Origin: UMGS172 sp964634675
GTDB lineage: Bacteria; Bacillota; Clostridia; Oscillospirales; Acutalibacteraceae
Assembly (NCBI GenBank): GCA_964634675.1
Contig: CAZWLH010000029.1
Span: 1 to 16,956, forward strand
DNA length: 16,956 nucleotides
Direction of reading: 5' to 3'
The notes beneath the pieces are model-generated. The model saw nothing but the letters and a program-made list of their open reading frames with translations, was not told the origin of the DNA and made no database searches. This document shows positions 6,199 through 13,898 of this stretch, one piece after another (position 1 is the first letter of the stretch; each line of letters starts with the position of its first letter). The translations under genes were made by a program, and so were the position numbers.

Positions 6199-8381
6199 CA
6201 TATGATGAACGTAATTTAAAATCCATATTGGATCTTTTGGACAATCAACCCGGTGCCGACAGCTATGACCGTGACCTTATAACACGTGCCTTTGAATGCT
6301 GCGTGGCGGCTCACGAGGGACAGAAAAGAGCATCGGGCGAGCCTTATTCGATGCACCCGATAGCCGTTGCGAAGATCGTGATAACACTCGGAATGGATTC
6401 GGAATCGGTGGCGGCGGCACTGCTTCACGATGTTGTAGAGGATACGGAAACAACCTATGAGGATATAAAATCAAGGTTCGGACAAAGCGTCGCCGAGCTG
6501 GTCGACGGTGTCACAAAGCTCGGTAAGATTCCTCTTGAATCAAAGGAAAACGCTCAGGCGGAGAATATACGCAAGATGTTTATTGCAATGTCACACGACA
6601 TCAGGGTAATAATAATCAAGCTTGCCGACCGATTGCACAATATGCGTACGATCGACGCGGTACCGCCTCAGAAGCAGAGGGATAAATCGCGCGAGACCTT
6701 GGAAATATTTGCCCCTATCGCTCACCGTCTCGGTATCAGAGCCGTCAAGGAGGAGCTTGAGGATCTTTCGATAATGCACCTTGACCCGGTCGCTTATCAC
6801 GAGATCGAAAAGTCGCTTACCATTAAGCGCAGTCACAGTGACAAATTTTTGGCCAAGATACAGGAGCGGATAAAAGAGCGCGTCGAAGAGGTCGTTCCGG
6901 GAATAAAAATCGAGGGACGTGTCAAGTCGATACACGGCATATACAGAAAAATGTATATGCAGGGCAAATCAATCGACGAGATATACGACATTTATGCCGT
7001 GCGTATCATAACCGACACCGTTAATAACTGCTATAACATTTTAGGTGTCATACACGATATGGCACGACCCATTCCCGGCCGCTTCAAGGATTATATTTCG
7101 ACTCCGAAGCCCAACCTTTATCAGTCACTTCACACAACGGTCATCGGACGTGAGGGAATTCCCTTTGAGGTTCAGATGAGAACCGAAGAAATGCACCGTA
7201 CCGCCGAATTCGGTATTGCCGCCCATTGGAAGTATAAGGACGGTATCAGCCGCAGTGATTCGCGGTTTGAGGAGCGTCTGCAATGGATAAGGCAGATACT
7301 TGACAACCAGCGAGAGGCCGATGATGTCGAGGAGCTTGTTCAGACAATTAAGACCGACCTTTCTCAAGAGGACGTTTTTGCCGTTACTCCCAAGGGCGAC
7401 GTTATAAACCTCCCCGTCGGTTCAACGGTCATCGACTTTGCCTTTGCGATTCATTCGGCAGTAGGCATAAAAATGGTCGGTGCAAAGGTCGACGGAAGAA
7501 TAGTTCCCATAACGCATGAGGTGAAAACCGGTGAGCTTATCGAGATTCTGACCTCCAATCAGGTCGGCCACGGTCCGAGCAGGGATTGGCTCGGCATCGT
7601 CAAAACGGCACAGGCCAAAACCAAGATCAGATCTTGGTTCAAAAAGGAGCGCAGAGCTGAAAACATCGAAGAGGGCAAGACCGAGATCGAGCGTGAATTT
7701 TCACGTAACAATATAAGACTCGGTGAAGCCGATCTCGAAAAATTCCTTACCGACCTTTCGGTAAAGCTCCGCTGCAACAGTATTGAGGATTTTTATGCGG
7801 CGATAGGCTACGGCGGAATATTGCTCTCGAAGATTATGCCGCGTATAAAGGAGTCTTATCAGCGCTTTGCCAAGACCGATAAACCGCAGGAAACGGGAAA
7901 TACCGCACAGACGAGAAAGTCGGCAAAATCCTCCGACGGAGTGGTCGTCGAGGGTATCGACAACTGCCTCATAAAGCTTGCAAGATGCTGTACTCCGATA
8001 CCGGGTGACGACATAATCGGCTTTATCACAAGAGGTCACGGTGTTTCGATCCATAAGAGGGATTGCAGCAACGTTCCGCACAGTATATCCGATTGCGCCG
8101 AGCCCGAGCGTTGGATAACGGCATATTGGGATGCCGGCAGAACGACAAGATTTGATTCCACTATCAGCATTTTGGGACTCAACCGAGACGGTATGGTGGC
8201 CGATCTTTCGATATTGCTTGCAAATCTCCACGTTTCGGTTCACGCCATAAACGCAAAGGAAACCAAGGACGGAAATTGCAGTATAATCATAACCATAAGC
8301 ATCGAGAGCCGCGAGCATCTTGACAATGTCATTGCGAGAATACGCAAGCTTCACGGCGTATTCAGCGTGGAAAGGAATTAG
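6195..8381 (+). CDS. rel: Bifunctional (p)ppGpp synthetase/hydrolase Rel
   Basis: Makes and degrades the alarmone (p)ppGpp, acting as a ribosome-bound sensor of amino-acid starvation. The HD hydrolase domain is intact (H54, LLHDVVEDT at 77-84, IKLADRLHNMRT from 141). The synthetase domain has GRVKS (241-245), YAVRI (267-271) and PGRFKDYI (294-301). The RxKD form of that motif is the one found in bifunctional enzymes, not the ExDD form of RelA. TGS is at about 393-454, with DVFAVTPKGD; the Cys-containing region has LARCCTPIPGD (595-605) and HKRDC (620-624); an ACT domain lies at about 653-728. The length of 728 is typical. The start is TTG at 6195, overlapping the recJ stop by four bases (TTGA) behind GGGGG, which implies translational coupling; the nearby ATG at 6202 is out of frame. 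In B. subtilis an apt gene lies between recJ and relA. None is present here. Confidence 0.97.
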   Translation: MTYDERNLKSILDLLDNQPGADSYDRDLITRAFECCVAAHEGQKRASGEPYSMHPIAVAKIVITLGMDSESVAAALLHDVVEDTETTYEDIKSRFGQSVAELVDGVTKLGKIPLESKENAQAENIRKMFIAMSHDIRVIIIKLADRLHNMRTIDAVPPQKQRDKSRETLEIFAPIAHRLGIRAVKEELEDLSIMHLDPVAYHEIEKSLTIKRSHSDKFLAKIQERIKERVEEVVPGIKIEGRVKSIHGIYRKMYMQGKSIDEIYDIYAVRIITDTVNNCYNILGVIHDMARPIPGRFKDYISTPKPNLYQSLHTTVIGREGIPFEVQMRTEEMHRTAEFGIAAHWKYKDGISRSDSRFEERLQWIRQILDNQREADDVEELVQTIKTDLSQEDVFAVTPKGDVINLPVGSTVIDFAFAIHSAVGIKMVGAKVDGRIVPITHEVKTGELIEILTSNQVGHGPSRDWLGIVKTAQAKTKIRSWFKKERRAENIEEGKTEIEREFSRNNIRLGEADLEKFLTDLSVKLRCNSIEDFYAAIGYGGILLSKIMPRIKESYQRFAKTDKPQETGNTAQTRKSAKSSDGVVVEGIDNCLIKLARCCTPIPGDDIIGFITRGHGVSIHKRDCSNVPHSISDCAEPERWITAYWDAGRTTRFDSTISILGLNRDGMVADLSILLANLHVSVHAINAKETKDGNCSIIITISIESREHLDNVIARIRKLHGVFSVERN

Positions 8382-8387
8382 CGTTAA

Positions 8388-8846
8388 ATGAAAGCAGTTG
8401 TGCAGGTTATAAAAAAAGCTTCGGTCGCAGTCGATGGTGAAACGGTCGGCAGTGCAGAAGAGGGACTTTTTGTTTTACTCGGTGTTACCGACGGCGATAC
8501 CGAAGCCGAGGCCGAGCTTATGGCACGCAAGGTTTGCTCATTAAGGGTGCTTTGCGATGAAAACGGAAAAATGAATCTTTCGGTAAAGGACATCGGCAGA
8601 GAGGTTCTTGTGGTGTCAAATTTCACGCTTTGTGCCGATACCGCAAAGGGCAACCGACCTTCCTTTATAAACGCCGCAAGACCCGAGAAGGCCGAGCCTC
8701 TTTACGCTTATTTTACCGAATGTGTCAGGCAAAACGGTGTGAATCGGGTCGCAAACGGCCGTTTCGGAGCCGATATGAAGATCTCGGCTTCGCTTGACGG
8801 CCCCGTCACGATATTGCTCGACACAGATATATGGAGCAAGCAATAA
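8388..8846 (+). CDS. dtd: D-aminoacyl-tRNA deacylase
   Basis: Hydrolyses D-amino acids (and glycine wrongly loaded on tRNA-Ala) from tRNA, protecting translation. The 152 aa match the usual ~145-150. The Gly-cisPro motif is DGPVT (137-141), and the central motif is SNFTL (77-81). Most family members have SQFTL, so residue 78 is Asn in place of Gln, a conservative but notable change at the active-site edge. GKMNLSVKD (60-68) and KGNRPSF (87-93) are also family blocks. It starts six bases after the rel stop, with AAAGGA inside the end of rel. Placement after rel is conserved in Firmicutes. Confidence 0.95.
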   Translation: MKAVVQVIKKASVAVDGETVGSAEEGLFVLLGVTDGDTEAEAELMARKVCSLRVLCDENGKMNLSVKDIGREVLVVSNFTLCADTAKGNRPSFINAARPEKAEPLYAYFTECVRQNGVNRVANGRFGADMKISASLDGPVTILLDTDIWSKQ

Positions 8847-9472
8847 TGAATATACTGACCGTCCCGAACGGTACTATGCAGGCCAACTGCTATATAGTTG
8901 AGGGCGAGTCCCGTTCGGTCATTATCGATCCCGGCTATGCCGAGCCGAAGCTTTTGTCTTATGCTTCGGAAAACAAAGACAGAATAACTCATATTCTTCT
9001 AACCCACCGCCATTTTGACCGTCTTAATGCCGCCGCTCTGCTTCGCAGACTGACCGGTGCGAAAATAGCCGTGAGCAAGGCCGATGAATGCGGTCTTTAC
9101 GGAGACGAATACAGTCTTGCCGATATTGCAGGCGGATATTACGGCACGGCAGACCGCAATGCAAGAGCCGATATTTATCTTAACGACGGTGATAAACTGA
9201 CGGTCGGTGAGCTTGAATTCTCGGTGCTTCACACACCCGGACATACAGAGGGCGGAGTGTGCTTTTTGTGCGAAAACGCGCTTTTCAGCGGTGATACGCT
9301 GTTCCAAGGCTCGGTCGGACGAACCGATTTTCCGACCGGTGATCCATTTGCACTCAAACGCTCACTCGAAAGGCTTGCAACTCTGCCCGATGATACGGTC
9401 GTGTATCCAGGTCACGGTTCTCAGACCGAGATCGGCATTGAAAAGCAGTCGAACATATTTATGAGGCGGTGA
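8846..9472 (+). CDS. Metallo-beta-lactamase-fold hydrolase (glyoxalase II-like) with altered metal motif
   Basis: A 208-residue MBL-fold protein of the short glyoxalase II/YcbL-like group often found between dtd and hemZ in Clostridia. Ligand motifs in order are HRHFDR (54-59), HTPGHT (129-134, ligand H133), LFSGD (146-150, ligand D150) and YPGHG (ligand H190). The first motif should be HxHxDH; here the last His is Arg (codon CGT at 9020-9022, one base from CAT). All other ligands are present, so the frame is sound and only the second metal site is affected. The start is taken as ATG 8846, which shares one base with the dtd stop (TAATG) and has GGAG nine bases upstream; an in-frame ATG at 8831 overlaps dtd further. 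The substrate is unknown; the enzyme may be mononuclear, altered or inactive. Confidence 0.88.
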   Translation: MNILTVPNGTMQANCYIVEGESRSVIIDPGYAEPKLLSYASENKDRITHILLTHRHFDRLNAAALLRRLTGAKIAVSKADECGLYGDEYSLADIAGGYYGTADRNARADIYLNDGDKLTVGELEFSVLHTPGHTEGGVCFLCENALFSGDTLFQGSVGRTDFPTGDPFALKRSLERLATLPDDTVVYPGHGSQTEIGIEKQSNIFMRR

Positions 9473-9476
9473 AAAT

Positions 9477-10937
9477 ATGTTTTTTTATCTTGACGATCAG
9501 CGCTTCAGATACGAGCTTGAGAAGCTGAGCCGACTTTTTCTTCCGTTTGAAAAATTCGAATTTTGCGAAGAAAAGGCTCCGGAGCCGAAGGCTGCCGAAT
9601 GCATAAGGGTGCGAAGCACGGACGAGCTGTCGGTCTTTCTGTCGGTCGACGGAAAAACCGAAAAGAGGCGTGAAAACCGTTGCGACGGTGACGATTTCGA
9701 TGCGGTTGAGCTGAAATTGGCACTAATGCTCTTCGATTGCTTTGTTAAGGTCACGGGTTACAGATCCCCTTGGGGAATACTCACGGGAGTAAGACCGGCC
9801 AAGCTTTTGGGAAGGCTGATAGCCTCAAGCGACCAAGACGCCGCAATTGATTATTTTAAGAACACGTTTCTTGTCAGCAACGGAAAAACCGAGCTTTGTC
9901 TTGAATGTCACAAAAGCGAAAGGTCGATAATAGAGCGTTCCCGACCCGATTCGTTCAGCCTTTATATTTCGATACCGTTTTGTCCGAGCCGCTGCAGCTA
10001 TTGCTCTTTTGTTTCACACTCGGTCGAGCAGGCGAAAAAGCTTATACCGAAATATGTCGAGCTTTTGTGTGAGGAAATAAAGGTAACTGCCGAAGCGGCA
10101 CGCAAAAATAACTTAAGGCTTGAGACCGTATATATCGGCGGCGGTACGCCGACAACGCTTTCGACCGAGCAGCTTTCGCTTATTATGCAAACCGTTGCGG
10201 AAAGCTTCGATTTGTCGCATATTTCGGAATACACCGTCGAGGCAGGCCGTCCCGATACGGTGACACGCGAAAAGCTTTCGGCGATAAAGAACGGCGGTGC
10301 TACGAGAATAAGCATAAATCCGCAGACAATGAACGATGAGGTGCTTAAAAACATCGGCCGCAGGCACACGGTTGCCGAGATGAGGGAGGCCTTCAAGACG
10401 GCAAGGGAGTGCGGCTTCGATAATATCAATACCGATCTTATAGCAGGTCTCAGCGGCGACACCGTCGAAAGCTTCTGCCGTTCGGTCGATGAAATAATAG
10501 CACTTGATCCCGAAAATGTTACGGTGCACACGCTGTCTATGAAGCGTGCCTCAAACCTCACTAAAAGCCGAACGGTTTTCGAGGCCGAGCAGGGCAAGGC
10601 GGCGGCCGAAATGGTCGATTATGCTTACCGTGAGCTTTCGAAGGCAGGGATAAAGCCTTATTATATGTACCGCCAGAGCAAAACGGCGGGAAATCTCGAA
10701 AACGTCGGCTATGCAAAGCCGGGCTTTGAGGGGTTTTATAACGTTTATATTATGGACGAGACTCATACGATACTTGCCTGCGGAGCATCGGCGGTCACCA
10801 AGCTCAGTGAGCCGAACGGCGATAACATCGAAAGAATATTCAACTATAAATACCCGTATGAATATATCGAACGCTTCGATACAATACTCGAACGTAAGAA
10901 GGGTGTAAATGAATTTTATGAAAAGTATACAGTGTAG
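9477..10937 (+). CDS. hemZ: HemZ-family radical SAM protein (coproporphyrinogen dehydrogenase-like)
   Basis: A radical SAM enzyme of the HemN/HemZ group, annotated as oxygen-independent coproporphyrinogen oxidase. The iron-sulfur ligands are C169, C173 and C176 in IPFCPSRCSYCSF. The SAM-binding segment GGGTPT (221-226) and EAGRPDT (255-261) follow. The HemZ-specific N-terminal region (about 1-150) includes SPWGILTGVRPAKLL (97-111), and the C-terminal block has YKYPYEYIERF. The length of 486 compares with about 500 in B. subtilis. It starts four bases after the MBL gene stop behind GAGGCGG. No other heme gene is in the window. HemZ proteins in Clostridia without a full heme pathway may do something else, so the chemistry is inferred from family only. 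Confidence 0.9.
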   Translation: MFFYLDDQRFRYELEKLSRLFLPFEKFEFCEEKAPEPKAAECIRVRSTDELSVFLSVDGKTEKRRENRCDGDDFDAVELKLALMLFDCFVKVTGYRSPWGILTGVRPAKLLGRLIASSDQDAAIDYFKNTFLVSNGKTELCLECHKSERSIIERSRPDSFSLYISIPFCPSRCSYCSFVSHSVEQAKKLIPKYVELLCEEIKVTAEAARKNNLRLETVYIGGGTPTTLSTEQLSLIMQTVAESFDLSHISEYTVEAGRPDTVTREKLSAIKNGGATRISINPQTMNDEVLKNIGRRHTVAEMREAFKTARECGFDNINTDLIAGLSGDTVESFCRSVDEIIALDPENVTVHTLSMKRASNLTKSRTVFEAEQGKAAAEMVDYAYRELSKAGIKPYYMYRQSKTAGNLENVGYAKPGFEGFYNVYIMDETHTILACGASAVTKLSEPNGDNIERIFNYKYPYEYIERFDTILERKKGVNEFYEKYTV

Positions 10938-10940
10938 CGG

Positions 10941-10969
10941 TTGAAAAGTCGTTCGTCTTGTGATATATT
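10941..10969 (+). promoter_or_regulatory. Sigma-A promoter starting the second operon
   Basis: TTGAAA (10941-10946), 17 bases, then TATATT (10964-10969): five of six matches in each hexamer with ideal spacing, directly after the hemZ stop. It gives a ~45-base leader before the gene at 11022 and separates the recJ-hemZ group from the following genes. Confidence 0.65.
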
Positions 10970-11021
10970 AATATCAGCCGTAAAGGCCGCAAAAACCGAT
11001 TTTACCGAAAGGATGTTATTT

Positions 11022-11348
11022 ATGGAAATACTCAATAAAGCAAAAGCAATGTTCGATACCGCCGCCGTTAAAACCGGTGAGCTTATTTACGACAGCAAGT
11101 GCAATATTCAGCTTGCCCGTGTCTGCGCCGAGCTCAAAAAGCAGTATGAAAAGCTCGGAAGACTTTGTTACAGAAAGCTCAACGGTCAGAAGGTCGATGA
11201 CAATGAGTTCGATTCGCTGGTTGAAAAGATCGGCGTTTTGAAGACCGAGCTTGAAGCTTTGCGTGAGGGCAGGGTCGAGGAGCCAGAATTCGAAAGCATC
11301 GTTTTCGAAGACGGTGAGCCGGTCACGGGAACCGAGGAGGCCGAATGA
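11022..11348 (+). CDS. Small helical protein of unknown function, 108 aa
   Basis: Not recognised as a named gene. The start at 11022 has AAGGA eight bases upstream; a longer reading from a TTG at 10941 would begin inside the promoter. The N-terminal ~30 residues are amphipathic (MEILNKAKAMFDTAAVKTG), followed by a charged alpha-helical region with heptad-like Leu spacing (LARVCAELKKQYEKLGRLCY, then IGVLKTELEALREG, about residues 30-88) and a strongly acidic tail. The layout, a short helix then a coiled coil ending YEKLGRLCY, is seen in small Clostridia proteins often annotated as hypothetical. There is no membrane segment or signal peptide. It is translationally coupled to mtnN, as its stop overlaps the mtnN starts. 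Confidence 0.75.
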   Translation: MEILNKAKAMFDTAAVKTGELIYDSKCNIQLARVCAELKKQYEKLGRLCYRKLNGQKVDDNEFDSLVEKIGVLKTELEALREGRVEEPEFESIVFEDGEPVTGTEEAE

Positions 11349-12046
11349 TGGATGAGCTTATGTTTACCGTCGGTCTTGTGATCGCCGATAAGGATGAATA
11401 TGTCCACGTTATAAAGGAGCTCGGCGACGATGCGACCGTTTGCGATGTCGAAGGGTTTATAGGCCATACCGCCGTGCTTCACGGCAACGGACATGATGTA
11501 AGGCTCCGTACCGTGTGCAGCGGTATAGGAAAGGTCAATGCCGCCATTGCCGCAACGCTGATGGCCGATGGTTGTGATTTGATGATAAATGCCGGACTTT
11601 CGGGCGGCTTCGGTGAGGTTTCGAAGTACGATATCGTTTTGGGTACCGAGTTTGTCGAGCACGATTTCGACCTTACTCCGATAGGCTATAAGCCGTCGCA
11701 AAAGCCGGGAGAGGATAAGAATTATACCTCGGCGAGAGAGCTTAACGACGATATCTGCGCTAAGTTCCCGTTTGTCAAAAAAGGCCTGTTTGCCACGGGT
11801 GACGGCTTTGTTTGCACAAAGGAAAAGCACGATTTCCTTGCCGAGTATTTTTCGCCGATAGCCTGCGATATGGAGTCTGCCGCTATCGCCGCGGTTGCCG
11901 CACGCTTTGATATCCCCTTCGTTTCGCTGCGTATGATCTCGGACGGTGCCGATGATGAGTCGTCTGAGACCTATACCGATACACTCGGCGGTGACAAGGC
12001 CGACCGTTGGGCAAGAGTGACCTTCGATTGGATAAAATCGCTGTGA
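11348..12046 (+). CDS. mtnN: 5'-methylthioadenosine/S-adenosylhomocysteine nucleosidase
   Basis: Cleaves the N-glycosidic bond of methylthioadenosine, S-adenosylhomocysteine and 5'-deoxyadenosine, releasing adenine; it clears by-products of methylation, polyamine synthesis and radical SAM reactions such as those of HemZ. Motifs, numbered from the first ATG at 11345: IADKDEY with catalytic-region E18, SGIGKVNAA (59-67), INAGLSGGF (81-89, substrate and phosphate-like pocket), HDFDLTPIGY (106-115), TGDGF (151-155), DMESAA (175-180, ribose-binding Met-Glu) and ISDGADD with catalytic D200. The length is close to the usual ~230. ATG codons at 11345 and 11348 are adjacent; GGAGG (11336-11340) gives four bases to the first and seven to the second, so 11348 is preferred. 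Confidence 0.93.
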   Translation: MDELMFTVGLVIADKDEYVHVIKELGDDATVCDVEGFIGHTAVLHGNGHDVRLRTVCSGIGKVNAAIAATLMADGCDLMINAGLSGGFGEVSKYDIVLGTEFVEHDFDLTPIGYKPSQKPGEDKNYTSARELNDDICAKFPFVKKGLFATGDGFVCTKEKHDFLAEYFSPIACDMESAAIAAVAARFDIPFVSLRMISDGADDESSETYTDTLGGDKADRWARVTFDWIKSL

Positions 12047-12053
12047 GGCTTTT

Positions 12054-13814
12054 ATGGGAAATACTTTAAAAAAGGATTCTAAACAGCAAAGCTTTCTTCA
12101 GGGCTCGGCGATACTTGTTGCGGCGACCATGCTCGTTAAGCTGATCGGTGCCGTTTACCGCATACCGCTTGCAAAGCTTCTCGGCTCAACCGGTATGGGC
12201 TATTATTCTACGGCATATGACCTTTATGTGCCGATGTATTCGATCGCCATGGCTGGATTGCCGATAGCTATATCGAGACTTGTTTCCGAGCACGTTGCGG
12301 CCGGAAGATACCGCCACGCAAAGAAAACGCTCGGCGTTGCCAAGCTGGCATTTATAATAACCGGCTCGACCGGATTTTTGCTGATGTGTCTGCTTGCATT
12401 TTTGCTGACGGGCAGCAGCTTTACTCTGTTCGGATATGAGTTTTCATTCAGCGTGTTTAACAGAGGAACCTTGCCTGGCATACTTTGTATAGCACCGTGC
12501 TTGCTTTTCTGCTGCATAATGTCGGCATACCGCGGATATTACGAAGGCTTGAGAAATATGACCCCAACCGCAGTGAGCCAGGTGCTCGAGGCCGTGGGCA
12601 AGCTTTTGTTCGGCTATTCATTTGCCTATGCAGTTTTGAAAATAACGGGAAACTATTCATACGCCGCGGCAGGTGCCTTGCTCGGTATAACGGTAGGTAC
12701 GGCTTTGAGTGCTTTGTACCTTGAGTTGAAATACCGAATAACCGGCAAGAATATTTTTTCTCGGGAACAGCTTGAAGCGGCTCCGGCTGCCGATTCCGGC
12801 AAAAAGACCGCAGGTGTTCTCATAACCGTTGCGATTCCGATTGTTTTGGGCTCACTTGTCAATAATGTCAGCAGTCTTATTGACGTCGCAATGGTTCAAA
12901 GTCAGCTTTCGAGAGCACTTGAAAAGGCTCCCGAATATTTTTACGGCACCTATTCCGCTCTGATCTCTTCGGAAACCGCCGATGCTTTGAAGAACGGACA
13001 GAGCTTTGATTGGCAAAGGGATCTGCCCAATTCGCTTTACGGCGTTCACAGGGGCTTTGCATTTTCGATATATAATCTTGTTCCGTCGCTTACCTCGGTG
13101 CTCGGTGTCAGTGCGATACCCGTGCTTGCTTCGGCTTGGATCCGGCGTGACCGTGCTGAAATAAAGCAAAACGTCAATACCATGCTTCGCACCACCGCCG
13201 TTGTGGCCATTCCCGCAGGACTCGGCATCGCCGCTCTTTCGGGTGAAATACTGTCGTTGCTTTATGACGATGTTGAGGTTATTGCCATTGCGACACCGAA
13301 TCTCAGAATTTTGGGAATATGTGCCGTATTTGCCGGACTGAACGGACCGCTTACCAATATGCTTCAGGCTATCGGAAAGCAGGGAATACCCCTCAGGAAT
13401 ATCGCAGTCGGTGCCGTGCTCAAGATAGTTATAAACTATCTGCTTGTCGGAACTCCCGAAATAAACATTGTCGGTGTTCCCATAGGAACGACCGTTTGCT
13501 ATGCTTATATCTGCGTTGCGAATCTCATTTGCTTTGTCAGGCATTCGGGCGTAATGCCGAATTTGGGACTTGCCGTCGGTAAGCCGCTTATATGCGGTGC
13601 GGCCTGCGGTGTAACGGCTTGGGCTGCTAATTACGCTTTTTCGCTGATAGGCTTTAACGGCTCGCTCGCAACACTTGTTTCGATTGCGGCCGGCGGTTTG
13701 GTATATGTTATAATGCTTTTCCTTATCAAGGCTATTACGAGAGATGACATTATTTCTTTGCCAAAAGGTAAAAAAATCATAAAAGTACTTGAAAAATTCG
13801 GCGTAATGCGATAG
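12054..13814 (+). CDS. SpoVB/MurJ-like polysaccharide flippase (YabM-type)
   Basis: A polytopic membrane protein of the MVF/MOP exporter superfamily, predicted to flip lipid-linked cell-wall or polysaccharide precursors. At 586 aa with about 14 hydrophobic segments, it is longer than most (about 520-550). The N-terminal FLQGSAILVAATMLVKLIGA (14-33) and the GMGYYSTAYDLY segment (47-58) are typical. YRGYYEGLRNMTPTAVSQ (159-176) is the conserved intracellular motif. The extra length includes a soluble insert at about 285-330 rich in charged residues, and a polar linker at about 231-252. It starts seven bases after mtnN behind GTGAGG. Its position before mazG, as for yabM before yabN in B. subtilis, supports a YabM-type assignment over true SpoVB; the exact lipid substrate is unknown. 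Confidence 0.88.
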   Translation: MGNTLKKDSKQQSFLQGSAILVAATMLVKLIGAVYRIPLAKLLGSTGMGYYSTAYDLYVPMYSIAMAGLPIAISRLVSEHVAAGRYRHAKKTLGVAKLAFIITGSTGFLLMCLLAFLLTGSSFTLFGYEFSFSVFNRGTLPGILCIAPCLLFCCIMSAYRGYYEGLRNMTPTAVSQVLEAVGKLLFGYSFAYAVLKITGNYSYAAAGALLGITVGTALSALYLELKYRITGKNIFSREQLEAAPAADSGKKTAGVLITVAIPIVLGSLVNNVSSLIDVAMVQSQLSRALEKAPEYFYGTYSALISSETADALKNGQSFDWQRDLPNSLYGVHRGFAFSIYNLVPSLTSVLGVSAIPVLASAWIRRDRAEIKQNVNTMLRTTAVVAIPAGLGIAALSGEILSLLYDDVEVIAIATPNLRILGICAVFAGLNGPLTNMLQAIGKQGIPLRNIAVGAVLKIVINYLLVGTPEINIVGVPIGTTVCYAYICVANLICFVRHSGVMPNLGLAVGKPLICGAACGVTAWAANYAFSLIGFNGSLATLVSIAAGGLVYVIMLFLIKAITRDDIISLPKGKKIIKVLEKFGVMR

Positions 13815-13846
13815 AATGGGTGTAGTGTCCGCTTGAAAATCCAAAG

Positions 13847-13868
13847 TATTTGTTAAATGTAACAAATA
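13847..13868. promoter_or_regulatory. Perfect 9-bp dyad between flippase gene and mazG
   Basis: TATTTGTTA (13847-13855), loop AATG, TAACAAATA (13860-13868). It could be an operator or a small hairpin. No T run follows, so it is not a normal terminator. It lies about 30 bases before the mazG start, in the only sizeable gap of this operon, and a -35-like TTGAAA lies just upstream at 13833-13838 without a convincing -10. Confidence 0.45.
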
Positions 13869-13898
13869 ATCTTTAAGGTCTTTGTTGAGGTTGTATAA

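Noticed and set aside
10941..11021. Upstream extension of the small helical protein
   Set aside because: It starts with TTG inside a good -35 box and has no ribosome binding site, whereas ATG 11022 does.
13847..13868. Rex operator before mazG
   Set aside because: The arms TTGTTA/TAACAA match, but the gap is 4 bases and the Clostridia Rex site needs 6, so the helical spacing is wrong.
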